This document shows positions 7,592-17,395 of a stretch of DNA of 64,000 bases, in pieces. This DNA comes from Bacteroidota bacterium. GTDB lineage: Bacteria > Bacteroidota > Ignavibacteria > Kapaibacteriales > UBA961. The notes beneath the pieces were generated by a model. That model worked only from the letters and a program-made list of their open reading frames with translations, was not told where the DNA came from and did no database searches. The translations under genes were made by a program, and so were the position numbers. Positions within the stretch are counted from its first letter, which is position 1. Every line of letters begins with the position of its first letter. The stretch is taken from the NCBI GenBank assembly GCA_018266765.1, contig JAFDZU010000064.1:13037-77036 (forward strand), in the 5' to 3' direction.

Positions 7592-10462
7592 TCACCGCAT
7601 CACAACCACCGGAATTGATGTTATTATTCCTGACCTCAATTCCGCACGGACAACATACACGCCGTCGGCGAGCATCGAAACATCAATTGAAACGCCATCT
7701 GCCCTTGGTTCGGATTCAGCAATCTGATTTCCCAAAAGTGTGAAAAGCGATACCTTTGCATCACGGTAATTATCCGAAAGTTGGATAAATAGGCGATTGT
7801 TTGCAGGATTAGGATAAACTGCAATATTCGTTCGCAATGTGGCGGCATCGTTCACACCGCTTACATTGCTGAAACCAATGTCGTCAATATACCAGCCGTC
7901 GTCTTGTTTGCTAAAATTCGATCGAAACCGAAAACGAATGATAGCGGTATCAATTTCTGTGAGTATAAATGTTTCAGGTTTCCAGTCTTGCGCTGAGAGT
8001 GTGCCGTCGCGCCAAAGGTCAAAATTCGTGTTGTTAAAAGCACCAAGGCGTTCCCACACCTCTCCGCCGTTGCGGGAAACTTCAACAAAACCACTATCGG
8101 TCGGGTCAATTATTGCCGCATGCCAGAAATTAAATTGAATTCTTGAATCCACGTTATTTCTAATAGGAAAAAGCATGAAAGTATCTTTTGAATTAGAGGA
8201 ATACTGTCCAATCGGCGATTCAGAAAGCGAACCGTTCGGGCTTCTGGCAAAAGAAGCGATTCCCCATTTTCCGCTATTGTAATAGTGTGGTAATTTGGGC
8301 GAGTCGAAATACTCCGAGTAGGTTGTTTCTACAACTCCGGTATAGCAAAGAATTGAATTGCTGACTTCACTTTGATTGGCAGGAGTTGCGTCATCTTTCA
8401 CGGCTACATAATACCGATACCAACCGCGCTCGGTTGGATTATCCGTTACAACAACTGCTTTTCCTGTATCACTTTGAGAAATAGTTGCATCACCTACAAA
8501 CACCGTGTCGCGGTAAATTGCCACCTTCGCTGCATTAACAAATGGAGTAACACTATCGGCACGTAAACGAGGAATGTGGACGGTTAATTGTACGCTGTTA
8601 TCGTCATTTCCCTTTGCCGAGAGTAATATTCCTGGGGCAGGTTGCCGCGCGCCTCCCGAATATCCCACTGCAAGCCGTTGAACACTTGTATCACTTGCCG
8701 CTACCACTCGAATACTATAGGTGTATTTCGTAAAAGCAGTCAAGCCGGAGTCTTTATAAGTGGTAATTGACGAAGCAAGTTTTTGAATCAACAACCCGTT
8801 TCGATAGAGTAAATATGAAAACTCTGAAGGAAGGATTGGCTGACCAAAAGCACGAGTCGTCGGCGCGCTCCACGAAAGATTAATTGCCGTTGGTTCTTGC
8901 GGAATTGTCCTCGCTGTAAATGGATTTACGGGATTAAGTGCCCGAATATTCACAAGTGCAGTGTAGGCATCGTTATCCGTTCCTGTAGTAGCATTACGCA
9001 TATCTACCCACGAAGGATAAATCAATCCGTTATGAAAACTGCAACCTGCATAATCACCTGCAAAAGCGTTCCCTGCAAAAGGATTACGGCGCAAATCGCT
9101 GCCTTCGTCAGCTACACGATGGTCATACCACGAGTCACCACCGTCAGAAGAATAACTGACATAACAATTTGATAGAATATTATTTTTATCGTCGCGGCTG
9201 TCAGCATACATGATTGCCAAATCACCATTTGTGCGGTCAATTGCAATCCACGACCAAAACTGGTCGTTTGTGGTATCGGAATGTACGATTTTAGGTGCAG
9301 ACCACGTTTCGCCTTTGTCCGTCGAACGGGAAAAATATACATTGGGAGTTTCGTCCGCTGCCCAACAGAGATACAGCCAATTCGGATGTTTACTGTCAAT
9401 ATCACACACTATCGAAGGGTAACTTTCTACTCGAACCACACCTTTGAGTGTATGGCGAATTCCTTCGGGAATTTTCTTTGCAACGCCAAGTGGCTTATAT
9501 GTTTGGATAATGCGAGGGGAAGTAAATGTAGTGCCGCCGTCGGATGATTTGGCAAACCCGATGCCGTGCTTCGGGCCATAATTCCAAATAGTATAGACTT
9601 CGCCGTCTTTGCCGGAAATTGTAAGCGGAAAACTCTGTCCAAACGTGGTATCTTCGGATGAACCCGAAAGCCGAGCGCTCACGTTGACTGGTTTAGACCA
9701 CGTAAGACCTTTGTCATCGGAATGAGTAAGGACAATTTGCGTAGCAGAATCTCTTGCCGTTACACGTTTCCAAGGGATATATAAGCGTTTGTAATATGGA
9801 GAAGTTGTTGAATTATCAACGACTACATAATATTTATCTTCAAAAGCCGAATCGGCAGTTTGATTCCCATAATGAGCAATTACGGGAATATGTTTGTTCC
9901 ATGTTTTGCCGCCGTCAAGTGTAATGGATACATACACTCCATTTGCCGGACTGCTTAACGAGCGATTCCCAAATCCACCATAACATAAATAACCCGTTCC
10001 GTCCGCCGCAAAAGCAACCGAAGGGTCGTTTCCGGCAGTCGTCATCGAATCCGGCTTGCCAAGATTTGTGTTTTTCCATGTTTTGCCACCGTCGTTCGAT
10101 ACATATACCCACGCTGAAGAACCACCGCGATAATCCACAGCAGAAGCTATAATATTCAAAGGGTTCGTAGGGTTTACCGCAATAGACGATTCATTCTGAA
10201 CAGGAAATTGGTCGGTTTCCGGCTCGATTAGATTTACATTCTCGAATGCAGAAATATTTTCCTCAATTGATAATATTGCGGGAATTTTATTTTTCACTAA
10301 TGGATATAACGGCGGCTCGGTATATCCTACAGGTGTCGGGTGAGCCGATTCCATCCATCGAAGATGCGTTTCGGCTGTGCGCTCGCGATTCCAATCATTT
10401 TGAGCAGAAACAATAGTGATTGATACGCAAAAGAGGACACTAATCGTAAGGAAGTTTTTCAT
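7592..10462 (-). CDS. Large secreted Asp-box/fibronectin-III protein with T9SS sorting domain
   Basis: About 956 residues from the ATG at 10462. An upstream in-frame ATG at 10507 would put 15 residues before the signal peptide (MKNFLTISVLFCVSITIVSA), so the later start is preferred. Residues about 90-520 hold repeated sialidase-type Asp-boxes (VSNDGGKTW, LDGGKTWNK, DDKGLTWSK, TDKGETWSA, SSDGGDSW), indicating a beta-propeller. A fibronectin-III-like region follows, then a jelly-roll-like region near 720-880. The last ~75 residues are a type A T9SS sorting domain (VYPNPANNRLFIQL, then DGVYVVRAEL). It is likely surface-attached or released. The sialidase catalytic residues were not identified, so no enzyme activity is claimed. 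Confidence 0.85.
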   Translation of the reverse strand: MKNFLTISVLFCVSITIVSAQNDWNRERTAETHLRWMESAHPTPVGYTEPPLYPLVKNKIPAILSIEENISAFENVNLIEPETDQFPVQNESSIAVNPTNPLNIIASAVDYRGGSSAWVYVSNDGGKTWKNTNLGKPDSMTTAGNDPSVAFAADGTGYLCYGGFGNRSLSSPANGVYVSITLDGGKTWNKHIPVIAHYGNQTADSAFEDKYYVVVDNSTTSPYYKRLYIPWKRVTARDSATQIVLTHSDDKGLTWSKPVNVSARLSGSSEDTTFGQSFPLTISGKDGEVYTIWNYGPKHGIGFAKSSDGGTTFTSPRIIQTYKPLGVAKKIPEGIRHTLKGVVRVESYPSIVCDIDSKHPNWLYLCWAADETPNVYFSRSTDKGETWSAPKIVHSDTTNDQFWSWIAIDRTNGDLAIMYADSRDDKNNILSNCYVSYSSDGGDSWYDHRVADEGSDLRRNPFAGNAFAGDYAGCSFHNGLIYPSWVDMRNATTGTDNDAYTALVNIRALNPVNPFTARTIPQEPTAINLSWSAPTTRAFGQPILPSEFSYLLYRNGLLIQKLASSITTYKDSGLTAFTKYTYSIRVVAASDTSVQRLAVGYSGGARQPAPGILLSAKGNDDNSVQLTVHIPRLRADSVTPFVNAAKVAIYRDTVFVGDATISQSDTGKAVVVTDNPTERGWYRYYVAVKDDATPANQSEVSNSILCYTGVVETTYSEYFDSPKLPHYYNSGKWGIASFARSPNGSLSESPIGQYSSNSKDTFMLFPIRNNVDSRIQFNFWHAAIIDPTDSGFVEVSRNGGEVWERLGAFNNTNFDLWRDGTLSAQDWKPETFILTEIDTAIIRFRFRSNFSKQDDGWYIDDIGFSNVSGVNDAATLRTNIAVYPNPANNRLFIQLSDNYRDAKVSLFTLLGNQIAESEPRADGVSIDVSMLADGVYVVRAELRSGIITSIPVVVMR

Positions 10463-10599
10463 GGTTTCTATTGAAGTAATTGAGTAATTAGGAATTAACA
10501 TAAGCAAGTGTAAGAAAGAAAAGTTGTTATTCTTTCATACAGTAAATTCCGTATTTACTGCAAATTACCAACTTCAAACCAATGATGCAAATAATCACC

Positions 10600-11853
10600 T
10601 TACTTCGTTACTTCGGTAAGAATTCTCGAGAGAGTCTTCGTTAACGATTTACGGTTATAGGCATCTTTTTCATGGGAAGTTGCACCCGAAAGTTCTCGCC
10701 GTAAAAATTGACCAAAGAGAAATTCTATAGCTCTCTCAATTTCAGTAACGGAATCAGGGTCGGTACAAACTCCATTTGCATTATAAATTATATCTCTCAT
10801 CGTTCCACTTGGCACACATCCGAGTATTTTTTTTCCGGTTCCTATATACTCGAAAATCTTGCCCGGCGTGCTTTGGTCATCGCGCATCATCACCCATAAA
10901 ACATCAGATTTCAGCAGAAACTTCACACATTCTTTATGGCTTAAATACCCATGTATTTGAACTCTGTCCGAGAGTCCGAGCCGCTCTATTATCTTAAGAT
11001 GTTCGGGACGAAACGCACCCAAAAAATGCGCTTCAATTTGTTCACGAAACATTGGCTTACGATCTAAAACATTACGCAACGCCTCCAAAAAATATTCAGG
11101 AGTTCGATTTTCGTAGAATAAACCAGAAAAGGTAAATCTCATGATGTTGTCATGCGACGGCTCGACCATCACTTTCATATCTTCTTCGTCAAATCCTTGC
11201 GGTATAAGTGTTACCTTATCTTCACTCAAGAAATCATACCGGTTCATCATGAGTGTGCGGATATTCGCCGACGCTGTAATTATTGCATCAGCAGACCGAA
11301 GTACATTCGTTTCTAGTTGTATATGGCGGCGTTTGTGAAACGACGTAGGGAATGTTTTGAAAGGGTAATCAACCCATGAATCGCGGTAATCAAGCACCAT
11401 CGGGGTTCCGTATTTTTTCTTTATTTCCGAAGCAATTAAAAATGCTGTTTGCGGTGGTGCAGAGGCAAATACAGCATCAAATTTTTCACGTTTCAGTAAT
11501 TGATCTGCAGAACGAAGAGCAGACTTTTTCCATCCGATTTTACTGTCGGGAATAAATATCAAATCACTGAACCGACTTAATATTTTTCGCATACTCTCTC
11601 GCGGAAGCGAAACAGTATCTTTACTTTTAAGGAGAGAATTTACGTCGTGCGAACTTGTGCGGATAACCTCGATTGAACTGTCTATCTCTTCAAGCAATGT
11701 TGAGTCTTTTGCATAATATCCCGTATCGCCAACGGTAAGAACGGTAGGTTGCCATCCGAATTCACGAAGGTATTTCACAAATTTAAGTGTGCGCTGTACT
11801 CCACTCAGTCCAAGCGGCGGGAAATAATAAGCGATAACAAGAACTTTTTTCAT
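10600..11853 (-). CDS. Glycosyltransferase, GT-B fold (GT4-like)
   Basis: 417 residues. The N-terminus has the acceptor-domain signature MKKVLVIAYYFPPLGLSGVQR followed by KYLREFGWQPTVLT. The C-terminal donor domain has FTFSGLFYENRTPEYFLEAL, then RVQIHGYLSHKECVKFL, and KIFEYIGTGKKILG where GT4 enzymes carry their nucleotide-sugar E(x7)E-like region. It probably transfers a sugar to a surface polysaccharide or lipid; donor and acceptor are unknown. It is transcribed in the same direction as the hydrolase at 11899 with a 45-base gap, so co-transcription is possible. Confidence 0.85.
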   Translation of the reverse strand: MKKVLVIAYYFPPLGLSGVQRTLKFVKYLREFGWQPTVLTVGDTGYYAKDSTLLEEIDSSIEVIRTSSHDVNSLLKSKDTVSLPRESMRKILSRFSDLIFIPDSKIGWKKSALRSADQLLKREKFDAVFASAPPQTAFLIASEIKKKYGTPMVLDYRDSWVDYPFKTFPTSFHKRRHIQLETNVLRSADAIITASANIRTLMMNRYDFLSEDKVTLIPQGFDEEDMKVMVEPSHDNIMRFTFSGLFYENRTPEYFLEALRNVLDRKPMFREQIEAHFLGAFRPEHLKIIERLGLSDRVQIHGYLSHKECVKFLLKSDVLWVMMRDDQSTPGKIFEYIGTGKKILGCVPSGTMRDIIYNANGVCTDPDSVTEIERAIEFLFGQFLRRELSGATSHEKDAYNRKSLTKTLSRILTEVTK

Positions 11854-11898
11854 ACCAAAATAAATACGGGTAATTACATTATAGCAGAGAAACTACGC

Positions 11899-12798
11899 TT
11901 ATGCACCATGCGCTCCCACTTTTGGAAGCGGTGCTCGATCTTTGACATACAAATCCACCCATTGTCGAATTTCAGCGTTGCTTTCTTCGCGTCTTCCGGC
12001 GAGAATATGGTCGGCATTTTCATACATGATAAGTTTATATGGATGAAGCGATTGCTGAAGTGCCATTCCAAGTTGAAATGCATGGTCGGGATCAATTCGC
12101 CTGTCGCCTGTACCATGCAAAACCAAAAGCGGAGTCGTCTTGCAGAGTTCATTTGCCCATGCCGCCGCCGAGCGTTTCAGAGCTTCTTCATCGGGATTTG
12201 CTCCAGCAGGAATATACTTTGCAAATGTCTTGTAAATATAACTGTTCTTCGGTGAATGATGCAAAGCAGTCGGCGCGCCGACCGTAACAGCCGCTTTGAA
12301 AATATCTGTTTTGGTGAGCATTTGCAGTGCCATCATTCCGCCGCGACTTCCGGCGATTATTCCTATTCTTTCGGTATCGGCATAAGGAAGCAGACGTAAT
12401 AATTCGACGGTATTCATTGCATCATCACTATCTGAACCGCCCCATTCTTCCCCCCCTTCGCTACCTGCCGTTCCACGATAATTACTGGCTACAACAACAT
12501 ATCCCCATGAGGCGTACAATCCCGCATAAGCAAAAGCTGACAAGGGAGTTAATGCACCGCGTTCGCCTGTCCCACCACGATTGAACACAAGGCACGGTAA
12601 TTTTGCTTCGTGTGTTGCCGGAAGAGCCAGATACCCTTTGATTTTCAGACCATTACTCATGTAGGTAATAGAATACATCTGCACCGACTCATACCGAGCA
12701 TAATCTTCGGCAGACATCGAACGCTTTGCTATCGAAAGCAAATTATGCGGATTCGGGAGTAATTGACTTTCTAAAAGAGTTCCGTTAGGAAGTATCAT
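11899..12798 (-). CDS. Alpha/beta hydrolase, S9 prolyl-oligopeptidase-like
   Basis: 299 residues without a signal peptide. The nucleophile elbow is GSRGGMMALQ, with the serine near residue 150. The oxyanion region LVFNRGGTGERG lies upstream. The acid and histidine are probably in LLVLHGTGDRRIDPDHA and YENADHIL. This is the order of the S9 (dipeptidyl peptidase/acylaminoacyl peptidase) catalytic domain, but without the N-terminal propeller, so it may be an esterase or a small peptidase. The substrate is unknown. Confidence 0.8.
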   Translation of the reverse strand: MILPNGTLLESQLLPNPHNLLSIAKRSMSAEDYARYESVQMYSITYMSNGLKIKGYLALPATHEAKLPCLVFNRGGTGERGALTPLSAFAYAGLYASWGYVVVASNYRGTAGSEGGEEWGGSDSDDAMNTVELLRLLPYADTERIGIIAGSRGGMMALQMLTKTDIFKAAVTVGAPTALHHSPKNSYIYKTFAKYIPAGANPDEEALKRSAAAWANELCKTTPLLVLHGTGDRRIDPDHAFQLGMALQQSLHPYKLIMYENADHILAGRREESNAEIRQWVDLYVKDRAPLPKVGAHGA

Positions 12799-12917
12799 TG
12801 TTGTAATATTGAATTATTTATCAAACTGCGAGGTAAATAAAAGTAAAGTCTAATTTTAAAATTAAGTGGGTGCTTACAAATAAACGTCAAAAAAGTAACA
12901 ATCAATTTTTAATACCA

Positions 12918-13010
12918 TGTCATGCTGAATTCATTTCAGCATCTCCGCAAGTACAAGAAAAAGCACAACTGAATTAGTCACGGAGATCCTGAATCAAGTT
13001 TAGGATGACA
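12918..13010. repeat. Isolated copy of the hairpin-rich repeat
   Basis: A ~93-bp core like those at 6211-6601, from TGTCATGCTGAA to TTTAGGATGACA, with the same internal hairpins and near-terminal inverted repeats. It has one mismatch in the right hairpin (TTTAGGA where other copies have TTCAGGA). It lies in the 264-base gap before the hydrolase gene, outside any gene. Confidence 0.85.
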
Positions 13011-13062
13011 GAAAATAATTGATGTTGAATATTTCAAGTAGTACTTGAAATATATAGCTAGT

Positions 13063-14214
13063 TTATCTATTTTTCATATCTATCACTTGTTTATGGAGGA
13101 ATTTCACGACTTCTTCTATTTTTATTCCTGCCGGAAGAGTAAATCTACATTCATCGGAAGTAATTGAAACTCCGAACGGCACATCTTTCCATTTGGTAAT
13201 ATCAAACAGTCGAATTGCATCTAATATATCCCAACTATTGCCATTCAAAACACTTATTTCTGCGATGGCTGGCGAAACCTCACGAATTGCAAATAACGGT
13301 AACCAAGAATCCGTATGCGCTGAAATTTTCGTGAAATTACCGTCGGGAGCAAACGCTGAACGAAATATTAACGGAATATTCGCTCGTTCGGATGGTTCAA
13401 TCATCGTTGAATAAATGAGCTTAAGTCCGCTTGCCGCCGCGTTTCGTGCTTGTTCGTAATTCATTTGGGGGATTGGCTGTGCCGTTGGTATAAGTTTCGG
13501 ATCTGCTGTGCAAATTCCTTCCACATCAGTCCAAATAATAACTTCATCCGCGCCGAGAAGTTCGGCAAGTAATGTTGCCGTTAAGTTTGAGCTTTCTTTA
13601 CCCATTGTCGTAATTTCACCAGTCGAACTTTTTGCTACGAAACCTTGTGTGAGTACGATGTTACTTCGCCCGAATGCCGGACGCAATACTCGTTCTACAT
13701 TCGATGCAGTTAGCGAACTATCGGGAGTTGCCATTCCGTGAACGGCGTTGGTAACAATTATAGTTGAGCAATCCACAAACGTAAGGTCAAAGCCCGACTC
13801 CTCCAAAAAATGCCGAACAATATGCAAAGCAAGCATTTCTCCAAAACTAAGAATAATATCTAATGTTCGCGGAGTGAGTTCGCGTGTGATTGCAATACCG
13901 CGCAATAATTGGTGAAGGCGAGTTTGGCATTCATCCAAGAAAAAACTGAGTGCATCTTTGGTTGGTTTATTTGCAAGCAATTCGTCCGAAAAATTTCGGT
14001 GTTCTCGAATAAGTTCGTCGCAAAGAGCAAAAGCAAGTTCTTGTGCACCGCTTTCTGCTGTGCGTGCTGACCGTTCCAAATCCCGCGTGGAAGAAGCAAA
14101 AGCAGAGATAATTACAAGAAGCGGAACGCCACTTTGCGAGCGGAGAATTTCCACCATTTGTGTGAATCCTTGGCGGCTTCGGAGTACCGCTCCACCGAAT
14201 TTCATAACCTTCAT
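13063..14214 (-). CDS. lysC: Aspartate kinase (monofunctional, variant catalytic motif)
   Basis: About 383 residues from the ATG at 14214. The longer frame to 14256 overlaps a promoter-like -7 motif, so the internal start is preferred. The N-terminal KFGG motif (MKVMKFGGAVL) and the WTDVEGICTADPKLIP block mark an amino-acid kinase of the aspartokinase family, which phosphorylates aspartate at the entry to Lys/Thr/Met synthesis. The region that normally reads G-R-G/N-G-S-D-x-T/S-A is GKESSNLTA here, so the usual Asp is Asn. The C-terminal regulatory part is short, with at most one or two degenerate ACT domains. It could be a secondary or specialised isozyme. Confidence 0.8.
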   Translation of the reverse strand: MKVMKFGGAVLRSRQGFTQMVEILRSQSGVPLLVIISAFASSTRDLERSARTAESGAQELAFALCDELIREHRNFSDELLANKPTKDALSFFLDECQTRLHQLLRGIAITRELTPRTLDIILSFGEMLALHIVRHFLEESGFDLTFVDCSTIIVTNAVHGMATPDSSLTASNVERVLRPAFGRSNIVLTQGFVAKSSTGEITTMGKESSNLTATLLAELLGADEVIIWTDVEGICTADPKLIPTAQPIPQMNYEQARNAAASGLKLIYSTMIEPSERANIPLIFRSAFAPDGNFTKISAHTDSWLPLFAIREVSPAIAEISVLNGNSWDILDAIRLFDITKWKDVPFGVSITSDECRFTLPAGIKIEEVVKFLHKQVIDMKNR

Positions 14215-14252
14215 AAATTGCTCAAATAATAAAATTTCATCTCTTTTTACTC

Positions 14253-14261
14253 GCAAAAGTA
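14253..14261 (-). promoter_or_regulatory. Bacteroidota -7 promoter element for the aspartate kinase
   Basis: On the minus strand the bases read TACTTTTGC, matching TAnnTTTG, about 40 bases upstream of the ATG at 14214. No clear -33 TTG is seen. Its position argues against a start at 14256. Confidence 0.45.
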
Positions 14262-14396
14262 CGATTTTTTAAGGATACTCTTTGTATAGACCTTTTTATC
14301 TCTACTGCTTTGAGGTATTCTTCTCTGTTTTACCAGAAATGCCACAGAATTTCAGTAAATTGCATCTAAAAACTTCACGTACTACTCCCCCAAACT

Positions 14397-16649
14397 ATGA
14401 AATTACAACTCGTAAAACAAACGCAAGCAGAACTTCCCGATTTCCTTAAAGACCTTAATTCTGAACAACAAAAAGCAGCCGCAACCACCGAAGGTCCGCT
14501 TCTTATTATTGCCGGTGCCGGGAGCGGAAAAACACGTGTTGTTACGTTTCGCATCGCCTATTTATTACAAAAAGGAATCCCTCCTCATAATATTCTCGCG
14601 CTGACATTTACCAATAAAGCGGCACACGAAATGAAAGAAAGAATTGCTACAATGGTTGGTAATTCCACAAGTTCAAAAGTATGGGCAGGAACATTTCACT
14701 CGATTTTCGCACGTATCCTTCGTAGTGAAGCAGAGAATCTTGGTTATACTTCCTCATTTTCAATTTACGATTCGGATGATTCGCTTAGCGTTGTTCGAGC
14801 AGTAATGAATACACTCGGTATTTCCCAACAGCAAGTTCCGCCGCAAGGTGTTCGCTCGCGTATTTCATCTGCAAAGAACCAAATGATTGGCGCACAACGA
14901 TATGCCAATGAAGCAGGGAATATTCTCGAAAAACAAACAGGACAAATCTATCAAGAATATGAAAAACGACTCCGATTGAATAATGCAATGGATTTTGATG
15001 ATTTGCTGATTAATATGATCAATCTTTTCAATAATTTTCCTGAAATTCTCAAAAAATATCAAGAGCGATTTCGGTATATTCATGTGGACGAATACCAAGA
15101 TACCAATCGCGCTCAATATATTGCTATTAAAATGCTTGCCGCAGGAATACACCGTAATCTTTGCGTGGTGGGTGATGATGCCCAAAGTATTTATAAATGG
15201 CGCGGTGCGGATATTCGCAATATTCTTGACTTTCAGAATGATTATGACGATGCAGCTGTTGTTCGATTAGAGCAAAACTACCGTTCGACCAAAACGATAC
15301 TTCAGGCGGCTGATAATGTTATTGGTAATAATCGAAAGCAACTTGCTAAAAAACTTTGGACAGATAATCCTGAAGGTGCAAAAATCAGTGTTCTTCCTGC
15401 CCGAGACGACCGTGAAGAAGCCGATATGATTCTCAAAGCACTCCGAACGGAAATGAATGAGAATTTCCTTGCTCCGAAAGATTTTGCACTGCTGTACCGT
15501 ACCAATGCACAATCACAAGCACTCGAAGATGCGTTGCGACGTGCGGCAATACCTTATACAATCGTTGGCGGGTTGTCTTTCTATAAACGTAAGGAAGTGA
15601 AAGATACCGTTGCATATTTGCGATTGCTTGTAAATCCAAATGACAGCGAAAGCGTTCTTCGAGTGATTAACGAACCGCCGCGCGGCATTGGTGCTACTTC
15701 ACTTCAGCACATCCGAACGTATGCCGACGAACATAATATTTCGCTATTCGAAGCATTCACAACTGCCAATCAAATTACGACTATTCAGAAACGTGCCGCA
15801 GGTTCTGCACAAACTTTTGCATCTATGGTTCAGCGATTTATTGACCTCAAGCCCGACATTCCTCCAACTGAACTTGCTGTTAGTTTTATCGAAGCAACGG
15901 GTTTATTGCGAATGCTCAAAGATGAAAACACCGAAGAATCGCTCGACCGTTGGAATAATGTTCAGCGACTCCTTTCAAATATTGCTGAGATGTCAGCCCG
16001 TGAGGAAAATCCATCGCTCGAAGCATTTTTACAACAAATTGCACTTGTTTCGGATACCGACGAAGCCGATACAACCAAAAATCGAGTGGCACTTATGACC
16101 ATGCACGCCGCAAAAGGTCTTGAATTTCCGGTTGTGTTTATTGCAGGAATGGAACAAGGTTTATTCCCAATGGGACGTGCCGAAAACAATGCCGAAGAAG
16201 CTGAGGAAGAACGCAGATTATTTTATGTGGGAATTACTCGTGCTCGACAAAAACTCTATTTAAGTTATGCAGAGCGCCGTTTCCGGTTTGGTGAGTTGAT
16301 ATTTGCGCAACCGTCAAGATTTATTGGTGAAATCAGCGAAGAATTATTGGAATTAAAAGTCGGTAATATGAATTACCAACAGTCAACTCCCCGAAAAAAA
16401 CCTATTGATGTTACTATAATTAGACAACCGTTCTTTGATGATATTCCCAAGGAAGATTTCTTCTCACAAGTACCGCCCACAAGTCCAAAACTTCGAGTAG
16501 GAATTAAAGTAAAACATGCTCAGTTCGGCGTTGGAACTGTTCAAGCCCTGTCTGGCGAAGGTTCAAAAGCGCAGGCATTGGTGTATTTCCCGACTGTAGG
16601 CAAAAAACATCTTATGCTCGAATATGCAAAGTTGCAAATAGTAGGGTAA
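14397..16649 (+). CDS. pcrA: UvrD/PcrA/Rep-type superfamily 1 DNA helicase
   Basis: 750 residues, normal for PcrA/UvrD. It is an ATP-driven 3'-5' helicase for repair and replication restart. Motifs appear in order: NSEQQKAAA (Q motif), Walker A GAGSGKT near 39-46, TFTNKAAHEMKER (Ia), VDEYQDTNRAQY (II, near 230), GDDAQSIYKWRGA (III), LEQNYRSTKTIL (IV), LMTMHAAKGLEFPVVF (V) and YVGITRARQKLYL (VI). The C-terminus has a Tudor-like segment (GIKVKHAQFGVGTVQ) as in PcrA. It is transcribed alone and converges with the AlbA_2 gene at 16671. Confidence 0.95.
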   Translation: MKLQLVKQTQAELPDFLKDLNSEQQKAAATTEGPLLIIAGAGSGKTRVVTFRIAYLLQKGIPPHNILALTFTNKAAHEMKERIATMVGNSTSSKVWAGTFHSIFARILRSEAENLGYTSSFSIYDSDDSLSVVRAVMNTLGISQQQVPPQGVRSRISSAKNQMIGAQRYANEAGNILEKQTGQIYQEYEKRLRLNNAMDFDDLLINMINLFNNFPEILKKYQERFRYIHVDEYQDTNRAQYIAIKMLAAGIHRNLCVVGDDAQSIYKWRGADIRNILDFQNDYDDAAVVRLEQNYRSTKTILQAADNVIGNNRKQLAKKLWTDNPEGAKISVLPARDDREEADMILKALRTEMNENFLAPKDFALLYRTNAQSQALEDALRRAAIPYTIVGGLSFYKRKEVKDTVAYLRLLVNPNDSESVLRVINEPPRGIGATSLQHIRTYADEHNISLFEAFTTANQITTIQKRAAGSAQTFASMVQRFIDLKPDIPPTELAVSFIEATGLLRMLKDENTEESLDRWNNVQRLLSNIAEMSAREENPSLEAFLQQIALVSDTDEADTTKNRVALMTMHAAKGLEFPVVFIAGMEQGLFPMGRAENNAEEAEEERRLFYVGITRARQKLYLSYAERRFRFGELIFAQPSRFIGEISEELLELKVGNMNYQQSTPRKKPIDVTIIRQPFFDDIPKEDFFSQVPPTSPKLRVGIKVKHAQFGVGTVQALSGEGSKAQALVYFPTVGKKHLMLEYAKLQIVG

Positions 16650-16670
16650 GTTTTTTAAGGAAATTATTAG

Positions 16671-17327
16671 TTAAATTCTCTCGACAATTGTATAATAATC
16701 GTTGGTGCTGTCGGTATGGATATTAAGAACTCCGGCTCGAACTAATCGCACCAAAAGTCGTGCCGCCCGACGTTCGGAAATATTCACAAGTGCCGCAAAA
16801 TCTTTTACGGTTGCACGTTTGTTTTTCTCCATAAATGCAAAAAGTCCACGCTCTTTATCACCAATACTCAGCGTAAGCGGTTTAGAGTCGGGATTACGAC
16901 TCTGAAGAATCCGCACCATCTCTCGGCTGGCGGTCACAGACTCCTCGCCTTGGCGAATATACACTTTCTTATCGTGTGGTTTTTCATCCGGCGAACCATT
17001 GATTCTGTGTGGCTTATATTCGCTTTCGGGAATGTGAACAACGATAACATCCTTAAATTCAATTTCGATAATTTCGATGTATGGCTCAATGATCGGCTCG
17101 ATAAAAAATGTACAAGCATGTTCAATTTGAGCAATCTCTTCTTTCTCACTTTTCACACCGTAAATCCGTTTATCATCATCTACGCCAATAAGTAACACTC
17201 CACCTTTTGTATTAGCAAATGCCGCAATTTCCTTGGCAATTTTCTCGGGAGAAGTAAATTTTCGCTTAAATTCGAGGGTTGTGGATTCACCATCGGCAAT
17301 GAGTTCTCGCAGTTCATTTCGGCGCAT
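16671..17327 (-). CDS. AlbA_2 (Schlafen-like) DNA-binding domain protein
   Basis: 218 residues. Residues 1-125 form an AlbA_2 domain: ESTTLEFKRKF, then EIAAFANTKGGVLLIGVDDD and HRINGSPDEKPHDKKVYIRQG. Residues about 150-215 look like a winged helix (RATVKDFAALVNISERRAAR). This family occurs in transcription regulators and in some phage or defence proteins. Here it is a stand-alone protein without a helicase or nuclease domain, so a transcriptional role is the simplest reading. The target is unknown. Confidence 0.85.
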   Translation of the reverse strand: MRRNELRELIADGESTTLEFKRKFTSPEKIAKEIAAFANTKGGVLLIGVDDDKRIYGVKSEKEEIAQIEHACTFFIEPIIEPYIEIIEIEFKDVIVVHIPESEYKPHRINGSPDEKPHDKKVYIRQGEESVTASREMVRILQSRNPDSKPLTLSIGDKERGLFAFMEKNKRATVKDFAALVNISERRAARLLVRLVRAGVLNIHTDSTNDYYTIVERI

Positions 17328-17395
17328 TTGGATAGTGCTTTCGGGATGTTTGAATGCAGTTATACTTCGTTGATTGGAACGCAGTGAACAGTACT

